A DNA stretch of 64,000 nt from NCBI GenBank assembly GCA_035772405.1, contig JAYKKM010000043.1, forward strand, positions 2,150,001 to 2,214,000, given 5' to 3'. A model generated the notes under the pieces. The model saw only the letters and a program-made list of their open reading frames with translations, had not been told where the DNA came from and did no database searches. The DNA is from Chrysogorgia sp. JL179-B06. Taxonomy: Eukaryota; Cnidaria; Anthozoa; Scleralcyonacea; Chrysogorgiidae. The translations under genes and the position numbers were made by a program. Positions 50,180 to 62,640 of this stretch are shown piece after piece. Position 1 is the first letter of the stretch. Every line of letters begins with the position of its first letter.

Positions 50180-52391
50180 ACTGATAAAACAAGGAATATA
50201 TAAACACCAAGTTAAACAACTTAAGAATGTAGAACATTGAAATAATGCGGAAACATGAACATATCTTAGCATTATATTTTTAAACCGAAATTCCCGCTTA
50301 ACACCCAGGCGCTTACAACTTTGGGCAAAACAACGCGGGAAATTTGTGAATAGGTGGGGTCACATGATAAGCGGGCAAGCCCGATTAATGATGTTGATAT
50401 TATAAAAATTTCATCTCGCCTTCCGAGTTATCGCCATATTGAGGCCTGGATAGGTTTTCGTGCCGGGCATAGTGTGAACGGGCCTGAAGCGAGATGCCTA
50501 TACCGCGGGCTTGGAAATTTTAACACTGAAGATAATTGTGCAGTGAGATCTATACCGCTTATCAGTTATCTCGCTTCCCATATATACAGCTAACCCCCTG
50601 AGATGTTTAGCTTTGTAAGGAAAAAGTGTAGAAAACCATATTCCTTGTAAATGTAGGGTATAGCTTGGCGTATTCTGCAATCGGACCAGTATATACATTT
50701 ACCTTGTATATGTTAGTTTATCTGTAAGTTTTTCAAATTTTTATTAAGTTCCAGTTCGTATGATGATTAAAACTCCTCGCGTGAGATATACTTCATGTAA
50801 ACCTTCATTTTGTTATTAATGATATGAAAAGACTATATCATAAGGTTCCGTTCGGCACTAGTTCGTTTTCGATTGAAAACACATACTTTTTATACGTTGT
50901 TGCCAATCGTCCATTTTACAACGATCGAAAACGGAGATTATTTATGAAAATGGAGCCGGTTTTCGAAAAAGCTTTCCAAAGGCAAAGTGAGGCTTTTGAT
51001 TGGTTTTGAAAACGGAAGTTTTCGAAAACAGTTCCATTTTGACAGGCGAAAAAGGCAATTTTTAAAAACGGTCTTAGTTTGATTGGTTAATAGTGATGGT
51101 TGCCTTTGGTGGGAAATGACGATAAAATTAAGAACCGTGTAATTTTTAGACGTTTATCGGTAAATTTATTTACACTCGTAATAATAAATCAAGAAAGTCA
51201 TGAATGCAAGTTTGCGTAATGGCTACCTAGAAATAACAAATGCTAATCAATCTACATAGAAGTTATTTACAAAGCAATACTGAGTACAGTTGAACCCCGC
51301 CATGCGAGGGTTGCCTTGAAATCCAGGTGCGGGACCCCCCTTCACATGACCTGCCTCAATGCCATTGGTTCCTCATACGCAAAGCCCGCCAAAATCTCTG
51401 CCCTACGCTACACCGCTTGTTTTAATTATTTGCATAAATCCAATTAATAACAAGATGACTTTAAGAAAACCTTCTCATGAAAAAATCTATAGGTCACCGG
51501 CAACTGACTCTGTTATTGAAACTAATAGAATTTGAAAGACGTAACCTGGCAGAAGAGTAGCTAGCAGAAGAGTGACGTTTGGTCCGAGCCTTATAAAGCA
51601 TACTTTGTTGCATACGGTTACTGGAAAACCTGCCTTAAGTCAAACCAACCGGTTCGCCTCGCTCAGCATTGGTATATTCTGGGGTGAGGGGGGGGGGGAG
51701 GATGAGGGTGCTGAAGTCCTGATGAAGCCAGTCCCTGTCTATGTAGTGTATATCGTCGGAAGTCGCTCCTCAGCTTTCATAGATACCGTATATGTGAGTT
51801 TGGCTGGTTGTTCAAAATGCGATTAGTGCTAATCATGGGTTAAAATTTAATCAGCTGTCTATATTGGCATGTTAGCTGTTTGACAACTGAAATTTAAAAT
51901 TTCTAAGGCAAAACATTTTTAACAGAAAATGTCAAACATTTTTGCGTGCGTCTTCATCAGTTCTATCCACAAAATTTCGGATATGGTCCTTATCTAATGT
52001 ATTCACAGTTTTAAAAACTATCACAGACATAAAATATGCAGTAAAAAGTTCAATTACTTGCTGTTTTTTAAATATTTCATTATCAAAGCGGCATATCTTC
52101 AATTTTTTTTGGTGAAATTTTCTAAAAATTACTGAGATGACGGATATAGTCACAGCCAACACTGAACACACATGCCAAAATTTAAGGGAGGTTGTAGGGA
52201 CAGATTTTTCGCCAGAAAAACGGTTGATTTAAAAAGTTTTGTCTTGTGAAAATTGAATATGCTAAAGTACTTATCACGAGAGACTTATTTACAAAGTTTT
52301 AACGAAATTCACTGAAGGAAACGTTAGGAATCATAACCCCCTGCCAGTCAGACACACTCTGTAAAACAACCCATAAATATCATCTAATGCA
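50180..52391. other. Non-coding right interior of the 14-kb element
   Basis: No supported gene. A repeat fragment related to 47560-47760 lies near 50380-50520, and an inverted GAAAACGGA / TTCGAAAAC-rich palindromic patch near 50850-51050. Confidence 0.5.
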
Positions 52392-52782
52392 ATATGGAAT
52401 TCCAGGGGGTAAGATGTTTCCAATCTTGGAATTCCAGGAGGTACATAAAAGTAAAATGAAAATTCCAGGGGGTACCCACGAAAAATGACTTGGAATTCCA
52501 AGGGATGGCATAAAACAATTGTATTTCCAAGGGTTCCCTCCAATGATCATATGGAAATCCAGGGGGTGAGTGGTTTTTGAGATTGGAATTCCATGGGAAG
52601 GTAAGAAAAATCAAAATTCCGGGGGTGTCCTTTTCAAAAACGACTTGGAATTCCAGGGGAGGCCGTACAAAACAACGAATTTCCAAGGGGGGCTAAAATT
52701 ATATATGGAAATCCAGGGGGTGATAGATTTTTGAAATAAAAGGTCCTCAACAGGGGGTGTATGGATATAAAATGCAATAAGC
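52392..52782. repeat. Right inner inverted repeat and GGAATTCCA-type cluster
   Basis: About twelve diverged units of TTGGAATTCCAGGGG spaced ~25-35 bp, then GGTCCTCAACAGGGGGTGTA, the inverted match of the left segment at 39639-39680. Confidence 0.82.
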
Positions 52783-52930
52783 CATTTGCTATTTGTACAT
52801 GAGTCAAAAGATTTCCCCCAATTTTCTAATAATTAAGTACGTGTTTCAAATGATTTTCATTACTCTACCTCTAGTACTATATTTGCGATTCCGACAAGCG
52901 TTCCCATCGTTCGTAAAACAAATTTCTAGA

Positions 52931-53180
52931 TAGTTTATCACTTTATCGACACTTTAGCAAATGTCTTTCCTATTTTATACGCCTGAAAAATAACACGCGG
53001 GCTCACACGCGGGAACCAGCGCTGAGTGGAAATGGTAAAAAAGCAAACAAATATGATCCATAATATCTCGGATTTCTATGCATTTTCCTTGGAGTGTGTG
53101 TTGACGTGCTGGTTCCCGCGTGTTAGTTTTCAGTCGTAAATACGAAAGACATTTGCTTTAGTGTCGATAAACTGTGGTGA
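52931..53180. repeat. Palindromic MITE inside the right end of the 14-kb element
   Basis: TAGTTTATCACTTTATCGACAC and its inverse at 53157-53175, with inner arms AACACGCGGG / CCCGCGTGTT. It interrupts the right inverted repeat, which explains why that end is longer. Confidence 0.8.
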
Positions 53181-53235
53181 GTAGAGGGCACCTCTTCGGT
53201 AAGATAAAGCTATTTAAAGATTTCAGTTTAGTAAA

Positions 53236-53463
53236 ACAAGTTGTAGCGAATTAACTGACTGTAGCGAACTAACTTCATGTTTGTAGCGAACTGACTTCAT
53301 GTTTGTAGCGAACTGACTTCATGTTTGTAGCGAACTGACTTCATGTTTGTAGCGAACTGACTTCATGTTTGTAGCGAAACGACCTGTAGCGAAACGACTT
53401 TGTACTTCATGTATGTAGCGAACTGACTTAAGGTTGTAGCGAAACGACCTGTAGCGAAACGAC
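53236..53463. repeat. Right terminal minisatellite array
   Basis: About ten copies of TGTAGCGAA[AC][CT]GAC with CTTCATGTT spacers. It is the inverse of the left array. Confidence 0.9.
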
Positions 53464-53481
53464 CGGATACCGTGTGAAGTT

Positions 53482-56400
53482 ACTAATGTTACCAGTCGTC
53501 ACGATTCGACGAATCCGTGAAATGGAACGATTCGACGAGTGTCTGCCATTACTTCAAGAATATATATATTGTTGTAAGAGCATTGAGACTATTGTATAAT
53601 GCTCCTAATACGTCTTTATTGTTATTATTATTATTATTATTACTTCCTTACAGTATTGGACATGTATGTAATGTGTACTGTTAGGTAAGAGTTCATCAAC
53701 ACAGATTATTATTTATGAGAGGATTTAGGAATGAACTTTCTTATGTGAACAATCTTTCTCGATCGCAGTTCGCAAACAATCGTCACATTAATGATAAAGG
53801 AAGTGAAGTTTTTGTGATATTTGCTCCAGAAGACTGCAGTGCAATAACTCGATTCCTTGCATAAAGCGACAACTTTCCTATTTACGAACAATGTTGGTGA
53901 ACAGTGAAGTCAAAAGACGCCAAACTTCGGATTTAAAATCTCGGCGATTTTACCGATTTCATTTATTTCTTCTGCATTTCGTTCCCAATTACCTTCTAGT
54001 TAGTGGTACTCTAAAGATTGAGTGGTATCATCAGAATATCTACATACTTGTATATCAGCAAATGTGGTGATGTTGGCCTGCCAAGTCTTTTATTCTTTTC
54101 TAAAAACGTTTCTGATACATTTCTTTGGTTGGAAAGAGCTATAACTGGTAAACTGAAAATAAATAATACTACTAGTACTACTAATATTTATTCAGGATAC
54201 CAACCTCAAGTGTTTTTCATTGGGGTCCTGTAATACAAAATATTAAACAATGTAATACCATATGTAACACAACACACTACAGCACATGATTCAAAGAATA
54301 TTAGGCTTAAAATCTCACTTCCGCACTTCATTAGGTGATATAGGTACAGAATATGAACCTCGCTTCTGATTGGAGCTCTTTGCTCTTCACAATGCATGAT
54401 GTGGTGTGTTGGATACAAATATAAATTCCTATTGACAGTGATACTGTAATAAAGTGATCCATTAAATACATAATCATGCATGGTAAAAATTATTCCCAGC
54501 AACACATTACAAAATAAAGTGATCCATTAAATACATAATCATGCATGGTAAAAATTATTCCCAGCAACACATTACAAAATAAAGTGATCCATTAAATACA
54601 TAATCATGCATGGTAAAAATTATTCCCAGCAACACATTACAAAATAAAGTGATCCATTAAATACATAATCATGCATGGTAAAAATTATTCCCAGCAACAC
54701 ATTACAAAATAAAGCCAAGTATACAGTGTAATATGTGAAATACAGTATTGATACCATATTATGATATTATTGGTAAGATATCGGTTATTAAATAACCTGG
54801 ATCCTAAGCCTCAGACAGGCTTTTAGCCAGGATTTTAAAACTGGCCGTACAAAAATTTTGGTGGGCGTGGCCGTAAGCAAGTGAGTTTATCAAACGTATT
54901 GAACAGTGGTTTTATTAAACAACGTTTTTGTTACTTCATGTTAGAGCATATATACATATATATGTTAAATCGATCTTGCAATCAATCATCATATATGCAT
55001 GTTCTTGACAAAAATTAGTAACGAAACCTACACAATGGCTAAATAAACAGCAGCCATCCATACTACGAAAAGTGGCCATTCAAAAATCTAATTTTCAAAA
55101 GCCAGGTGTGACCAGCATGTACAGTATTATACTGTAGTCTCTTATGAATATCAATGGTTAATCAAGGAGAGAAAAGAAATGAGAATATAGGGAAAACTGA
55201 CATGTTTTTTTAAAACAACTTCTCCAAGTGGTACTATAAGAAATGATTAGAGACCAATAATGAGAATTAATGCTGACATGGTCATGAAAGGGTTATAATG
55301 GTTGAAGGTGGAGTGGAAGAGCCCAAGCTGGTCATTTTGGTTAAGAATATTGGATCACTTCCATTTTAATATCTCATTTTTGGTTTAAATCTAGCTTATT
55401 GGAACCATACTGGTGTTGTATGCATAAAAGTGGATGTGAGTGATTTGAATAACATGTGTGTTCAGCTGTTATAGCACAGTGACAGCATGGTTGGACATGC
55501 AGTGTAAAATTGAATAACAGAGTATGAATACAAAATCAGGAGAAAACAGTTAAAAGATGTGTAAATAGTATGTTCTTTCATTTATTGGGGCAACCTTAAT
55601 GGAGCTCTATTACTAATCCTAACACTAAAGGAGATACATGTACATATTATTATTGCCACGAGAATTCATGGGTCTGTGACAAAAACTCTTCATGATGTGA
55701 CATAAAGTGACATAAACCCCACTGACAAAAACACCACTCAGCATGTTGTTTGTGTTTCTGAGAAACAAGTCATCACCGGAATTAAGCATATGGGTCGAAA
55801 ATTACATGTACACTATTCCACATTCCATTTGTGTAGTAGAAAAATCTGACTATATCGTATAGGAATATCAGCGATACAAGGTATGAAATATACAGTTTTT
55901 TTCAATTCTAACAATGAATATTTATATGGTGTTGTTTCATATTCTGGTATTTTTTGATATTTTCTTGATTAATAAAGTTTTCATTATAATCAAAGAAATT
56001 ACTTATGTTTGTTTACTAATCTTCAAGGTGGAAACATAAGGAATAGTGGATCTTCAGACAGAATATAATGATATATCTATATAAGAAAACCACCAATGTC
56101 TTTTGTGCATATAGATTTCAGAAATTGATGCAAGACATTTGATCAGATGTTGCAGTGCATCACAACATTCAACTTTACTATAGTCATAAAAATAAATCAT
56201 TAAATTATTTTTTACTTATTTATCTACAGGCATTTAAAAGATATTTAAAAATTATTTCTTCTTTGTATATATACTGCGCTAACAAAGCTTGTCATGAAAA
56301 TTACAAAAAAAGTTTAAAAGGAATTTTTGGTAATTTTGGAGTTTGGTTAGTGGTGTTTTGGTTGGCATTGTTTTTTTCTTTGTTAGTGCAGATTCGCTGT

Positions 56401-58200
56401 GGGTTTTTTGTCATGTGGGTTTTTTGTCATGTGGGGTTTTTGTTGGTATCTTGATGAAATTTACATACATATCTTATTGAGTTATCAATTATTATATACA
56501 ATGTTCTGCTGTATTTAAATGTGGGCATGCAATATCCCACCTATGAGCATTATACAGTATGAAAAATGCTACTCAGACCAAGTGTACAAAAAGTAATATC
56601 TGTACCCCTATTTATTATTACCCCATATATACAATGAAGTTAACCAACATAATGAATTTGAGGGGTTTGGAAAAACATGCTGACATTATACAGCATCTAA
56701 TTTGTATCTCTGGAAAACCTGTTACTGAAGGATACATTCAACTAACTGTTTTTACAATGTTTGCATTGCTGTTGCAAATAATCTGAGAGTTTGGGCATTA
56801 TTGTAAACCGTACGGTCTTGCACTCACACAACAGCTCACAACAGCTTGAGTTCTCCCAAACTCTTCCTTGTGTTTGCATAAGGCTATGCAAACATGGAAA
56901 TATTTATAATATATTTCATAAATATTATATAAATATATATTTTATATTACATACACCTCTGCCCTGGGTAAGTGGTCTGCAGCATATAAAACAATGTGTA
57001 CTTCACTACAATCATCAGTACTGTATTTAGAAGAAGCGAATTTTGATTTTGGTGCGTGCTATTCTAATAGAAAGAATCGTCGCGGGCTTCTTAGAGGGAC
57101 TGTTGGTGATCAACCAAAGTCAGGAAGGCAATAACAGGTCTGTGATGCCCTTAGATGTCCTGGGATGGTATTTCGCGAAATGAAACAGATTTCCGAGACG
57201 AAAAAACAATTTGCAAAATGTGTCTTAAAGCTAGTTAGGTAGGGGTTAGGGTTAGAAAACTCATTAGGCGGGGGGGTTACTTTAGGGTTAGAAAACTTGT
57301 TAGGGTTAGAAAACTCGTTAGGCGGGGATTAGGATCTTTGTTGTTTTGGGGTTGGTTATTATTATCCTTGTTGTTAATAAATGTTAATTACCATGTCCAT
57401 ATTTTTGCATAAAATCTAAAGGCAATTTAATATAGCGCTGCATAAGTATGCAAAAATAACTGTTTTGCAATTTGTTGTTTCGTTTTGCAAATTGTTGCTT
57501 CGTTTCGCAAACCTGTTATGTACCATAAACCCAAAACTTGAACCTACCATCTAGAAAACAGTTTTGTTTTTCTGACGGTTGGTGCCACACAAGTTATACT
57601 GCACGACGGCCTAAAAGAAAAAATAACTGATTGACATAACAAAACCCTGAGCTCATATATTAGCACTTTTTATAAAGCAAGTCAATCATCAGACAATAAT
57701 GTCGTCCAAGAAAACGTTTACTGATCAAGAGTATGATCTGGCTAAGACACCAGGCCACGTCAACAAATAAGTGATTAAAAGTGTGGAAATACAAATCGCA
57801 TACTCTAAAAGGTAATTGATAAAGATAAAGATAATATTTATTCATTTAACACCTTCAGTTACATGAACTGGTATCAATGGAGGTCCTGACAAACATACAT
57901 ACGACACATAGGAATCTAGACAAACATACATACATTATTACTTAAAAAAAGGTTGGTGTACAGCCAAAATAGTGTGTACGAGGTCTAACGTTTCGAGTGA
58001 TTATCACAGAGTGAAGTTTAAAAACGTTGGTGTTTTCGCCCAGACGTCCCTGACAAGAACAAAATTAAGAACCCATATGTGCAAGTTGGAAAAAGGAAAT
58101 GAAAATTCTTTGAAATCGATGTGAATGAGATGAAGACTGATATAATTGATATAATTCATACCTAAGTTTTGTCAACCACAAAGACGCCATTTTGACCCAA
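53482..58200. other. Gene-free host DNA
   Basis: No supported gene. It contains simple (TTA)n near 53620-53640, the 65-bp tandem repeat, and GGGTTAGAAAACTCATTAGGCGGGGG-type repeats at 57240-57345. SDHC 5' exons could lie here but I could not identify any. Confidence 0.45.
54451..54715. repeat. 65-bp tandem repeat, four copies
   Basis: Perfect copies starting AAAGTGATCCATTAAATACA at 54451, 54516, 54581 and 54646. The lack of differences indicates very recent expansion or an assembly effect. Confidence 0.95.
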
Positions 58201-58218
58201 CTCGGTCCAGACTCCAGA

Positions 58219-58735
58219 CTCTAGATCAGTGTGACCAGATATTTTGCAAGGCAATTACTAAATAAGCATGCAAAAAATTACCAAAATGTAGAAAAAATTA
58301 CTAAATTTCTGCTGTCAACCAAAGTGGTCTGAAAATCAGTAAAACAGCGATGAATGGCTAAATAATAGCTCTATAGTATAATTTATTATTTATACGCTCG
58401 ACTCAACAAATATTCTTAACCAGAATCCTTTGCGACGCATTAACATAATGAGCCCACAATCAGCACAGGTCAGTGGTGATCAGCACGATTCCGTCGAGCT
58501 GGACAGCTTGGGATGTACAGCTTTGCAGGCATGGACCCCAACTGTTCTCATTGAATTTTTGAATAACAGGTTGTGTCATTATGGCGTATTTGATTGATAA
58601 CCAAAATATTACTAACTTTAAGAGAAATTACTAAAAAAATTACCAAAAATTTTCAATTACCAAAAAAGTCCGAAAAATCGCGAAATATTACCAAAAGTAA
58701 TTAAAATTACCAAATCTGGTCACACTGCTCTAGAT
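58219..58735. repeat. Non-autonomous hAT element with exact 8-bp target duplication
   Basis: CTCTAGAT at 58219-58226 and again at 58728-58735 flank a 501-bp element with ends CAGTGTGACCAGAT and ATCTGGTCACACTG. The CAGTG terminus and 8-bp duplication are diagnostic of hAT. The interior has many ATTACCAAA/AATTACTAA motifs and no transposase. Confidence 0.95.
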
Positions 58736-61320
58736 TTCTGAATTCTAAGGAACGTTCATAATTTACTTAGAGGTAGCTTTGCCACAACAATGCTTGGCAA
58801 TTACAGCCTCCTTCGCAGGCGTTCTTTGCGGGGCGAGAGAGGGGGACAATGGTGATTTAAGATGTACCCCCTACATTTTTTGGAAGCCCCCTCCCTAATA
58901 TTCCCAGGGAATTTACTCTGCCCCCCTAATGTGATATCCATGCAAAGGTAAATTTTTGTGACCCCACTACTCTAATGTAAGGATCAGACTCCCTCTACAA
59001 TGAGCAGGACCGTAGCACGAGAAAGTCAATGGGGGTGGGAGGGGTTCGGTAATGTCACTGCACTGCTGGAGGTGTTCGGGAGCATGTTCCCCGGAAATTT
59101 TTTGAAATTAGGATCTCTTAAATAGGCTTTCCTGACTTCTGAGAGTAATTTCCAGGAAGTTTAAACGGATCTAAACTGGCATGAAATCGACACTAGAGCA
59201 AATTATTGGCCCGGCCCCAGCCCCTGCTACAGCCATGATGAGTGATAAGTCATTTTGCATTTGAGTATTTCACATGTCAGTATTTCCATAATTTATAATG
59301 AACTAAACTTTATTTTCACAAACAGAAACCGTTCACAACAAATTAAAAAGTACCATTAATGATAATTGCATGGTTTCCAACACAAATAATCTTCCCATAC
59401 TTGCAATGTCTTTTCATGTTTAAAGGCATTGCAAGATAATGTATATATTCATCTCTCATTTTTTCAAGGTGGCCAGAAATGAAGTAAACAACAATATACA
59501 ATTTCAACTTTAATAATGTGGCTCCATGTTCACCTTGAGTGTATGACTATTTTTAATAATGGTCAAAAATGCATGGGCAGGGAATTACTTCAAATGAGGT
59601 GTCATTTCAACCATTTAGATGGTTGACACAGAGGCGTAGGAACGGATTTAAAGTTGTGTGTGGGGGGGGGGGGGGGGCTGAAGTTGACAAGCAGGTAATC
59701 AGTGACCGCATTTTTAGGGGGATCGGGGGGTCCTTCCTTGGAAAATGTTGAGATCTAGAAGCTCGGAAAGACAATTTGCGGCAATTTGAGCAAACTTGTT
59801 CAACAAATTCTACAGCGAGCATAGTTCAAATGAATCCTAGCTTACCTGTTGCCTCTTACCATGTGACGCCGCGCCTAGTACTGACAGAAGGGTCTGGGAA
59901 CCAATCTAACACTCGTATGGCAAGGTTTAGGCCGGCTAACACTTCAGGCATTTCAGGCTACATCCGTTTGTAAAATCTCGTGTAGATGAAGCCCGTAGGA
60001 AGATTACCTTAAGAGCTTCTCTCTTAGAAATCTATGGCCTGTAAACAGGGCAACCTTTGCAACCAATCCCTTGAGACTCCAAAGACAAAGGGTTTGGTGG
60101 CCATGTTGGTGCCACAAACAAAAGAAGTTAATGATGATATTCTTTTGTTTAAGTTCCACCAACAATGGCAGCCGTGACGTAACGTGCAAGTCATCAATTT
60201 GCAGCTCGGTCTTGGAACCAAACCGAGTTTACGCTGTCAAATATTATAGCCATGTAAATAACTAGGTCTAATCTGTACGTCTCCAGTAAATATAGTAATA
60301 ATATTGTAAATATTACAGAAAATATTGCATGAGCGATGCACAGTAGATATAAAAGGATCGATATTATGATATCAAGGTTGTTACATGTTGAATTATTTTA
60401 TTAAAGGAATTTGGAACTGTTATGTTGTACCGATATTCAATGTTTTGATTTTTGCGCTATTCAATCAACCAAACTGTTTGGAAAGGGATCCAAATTTAAT
60501 GAGGAGTCCAAACTACGGAGATTTTATTAAAACATAATTAAGACCAGGGTCTTGTTGTCTAAAGCGTAGATAGCTTATCCAGTGGATATAAGTCCTATGC
60601 AGTCGATTTATTATGTATTCATTCATGAATAGTTATCTGAGAAAAACATATGGTGGTAAAAATGTTGTTGAAACCGGTGAAGGCTAAAAGGGACGACTCA
60701 AAAGGACCTTCACATTTTCTAGGAACTTCTAATCCTAACCCTAATACTAACTCTAATACTAACGAGCTATATAAACGTGTTGTACTGTGCAGGCAGTGTA
60801 GAAATACAAATCGAACATCCAAAGGTTGGTGAACTGCCGAAATAGTGCCTTCGTCGGACGTAAAGTGAAATCAAAACCGACTGAAACTTTTATATGTAAA
60901 ATAATCATGTGAAAAAATAAACCAATCAGGTACAAAAAACAATAACAAATAATGAGATGTGTAAGTATAGGAAAGTCATTTGCTATTTTGGCCATACAAC
61001 GGAATGATAATAAGTGGGAATTAAACGAATTTAGCCAGGTTGGCACGAAATTTCGAAAAGCAGCAAGCTATATAGTCTAATTTAATTTAATTTAATTTCC
61101 GGTCGAAGAAGAAGACAAATGGGGCCGCGTAATTTCAGCCGACGGGGAACTTTTCATGCTCATATCTAATATAGATTTGAGTCGACGTAAATGAGTATAG
61201 TACGGCGCATGGAAAGCACACCGTCTGAAAGGTACCTTTGATGGGAGTTTGTTGTGGGCATCCGATTTTGGAGTTTAGAAAAACAAATCGAATACTAGAA
61301 ATGGTTGGTGTACTGGCAAA
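58736..61320. other. Gene-free host DNA
   Basis: No supported gene. A G16-17 run lies at 59660-59676, a MITE fragment related to 28010-28416 at about 60030-60190, and TAATTT/TTTAA simple repeats near 61080-61100. Phrases like GGTTGGTGTACTG...AAATAGTGTGTAC at 57950 and 61300 mark one dispersed repeat family. Confidence 0.45.
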
Positions 61321-62640
61321 TTAAATAGTGTGTACAAGATCTAAAGTTTCGAACGAAGGCCTTTCGATCGCCACAGAGTGAAATATGTGGACAAGGCTAA
61401 AAGGGATGACTGAAGAAGGAAGGAACACAGAGGAGAAATAATAATTAAAAAGTTCCGCTTTCTCAGCCGCAGTCTTTGCTGTAGCACCTTTGCAGGAAAT
61501 CACGGGACTTCGGCTCGCTCGGTGATGGAATACAGCTTTATGGTAGCTCCAAAATAACTTTGGAGATTTACCAAGTACTTATATTTTGACTCAGCAAGCG
61601 CAGTTTCCGTTTACGCTCATCAGATTTAAACTGCCGAACTAATTTCTTCAGCGCTGCGTATTTCTTGCGGATGAGGTGTCTAATTTCCCCATCGATCCAA
61701 GGTGGCGAGTTGGTGTCTCTGACGTTCTTAACTTGAACAAATTGACGAACAGCGCTCAGAAACCATTCCTTCCAATGCAACCAGCATTCATCAATGTTGT
61801 CCGAGAGAGTAATATCAAATGGCGCATGAGATAAAAAAGATACGAAGATTTTCGAAGGCGGAATATGGGGGCTAGGGGGCTATTATAGCCACTCCAACAT
61901 TTGAGATTAGGGGCTAAGCCCCCCAATATTTTTAGGATTTTAGAGCTAAAACACTATCTCCTCCAAGTGTCCTCCGGTGTTTGTAGTGATTGTCTGATCA
62001 GCAGACCAGTCAATTGCAGGCAGATTAAAGTCTCCTACCAGAACAATGCAGCTAGACTTAGGTGTATTTTGGAGGGATGAGTTCAGTTGTTGTAATATTC
62101 AGATTCAGAACCAGGAGGACGATACAAGGTGTACATAATGACTGCTTTGCTGTTTGTTTTACCAAGCTCAACTACAACAAGTTCGACGCTGTCTCTTTCT
62201 AGATCTAATCGACGTATGTTAGCGTTTACAGCAATAAGAACGCCGCCTCCGACTTTACCCACTCTATCGGCGAAAGATGGAATATCCCGGTAACAGTTCG
62301 TTGTTCATAATTGAGTCGTTAAACCATGTTTCGCAGATACAGATAACATCGTAGGCTTCGCGGTGAACTAGTTTGCTGCATCAAACCTATCTTGCAAATT
62401 GTTTAAAAGAAGAGTCACCATGTAATAGGAACGAAGGCCTTTAGATTCTTGCGTTAAGGTAAAGAGTATTCAGTCCGTCGGTAGTTGATCCAGTGGGCAG
62501 GTTGGTTTCGTTGTGGCTTGGTGAAATGTTGTTGAGTGTACGGACTGGGACCAGGATTCACCTGCACGTCGTTTGCCAAAAGCACCAATATCAGCGGCAA
62601 GGACGATTTTCTGCAACACAAAGTCAGTCCATTGCTCACA
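61321..62640 (-). pseudogene. LINE (non-LTR retrotransposon) fragment with 2A-like motif and endonuclease part
   Basis: Reading the minus strand there is a hydrophobic N-terminus followed by DVQVNPGP (62547-62570), a 2A-like ribosome-skipping motif in which the usual Glu is Gln. Then come stretches typical of an APE-type endonuclease (ending with a VGDFNLPAIDWS segment near 62000), a PPWIDGEIRHLIRKKYAA segment (near 61700) and an AEKAELFNYYFSSVF segment just before the expected reverse transcriptase. Frames are broken by indels and a small insertion (about 61840-61960). The reverse transcriptase itself is missing. The order fits CR1/L2-like LINEs. Confidence 0.75.

Larger units (their letters stand above)
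39357..53463. mobile_element. Proposed ~14-kb TIR transposon with OTU-transposase and ubiquitin-like genes
   Basis: Both ends carry minisatellite arrays in opposite orientation: GTCGTTTCGCTACA units at 39357-39547 and TGTAGCGAAAC units at 53236-53463. Next inward, a ~42-bp segment (39639-39680) matches 52741-52782 inverted, centred on TACACCCCCTGTTGAGGACC. Both sides then have clusters of a GGAATTCCA-type motif. The interior holds one long transposase-like gene and two ubiquitin-like genes. No target duplication could be read. An outer shared AACTTCACAC/GTGTGAAGTT pair (39333 and 53481) may be the true border. Confidence 0.68.

Noticed and set aside
39357..53463. CRISPR-like array at the minisatellite ends
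   Set aside because: The spacers are too short (~8 bp) and are themselves repeated; this is a eukaryotic minisatellite.
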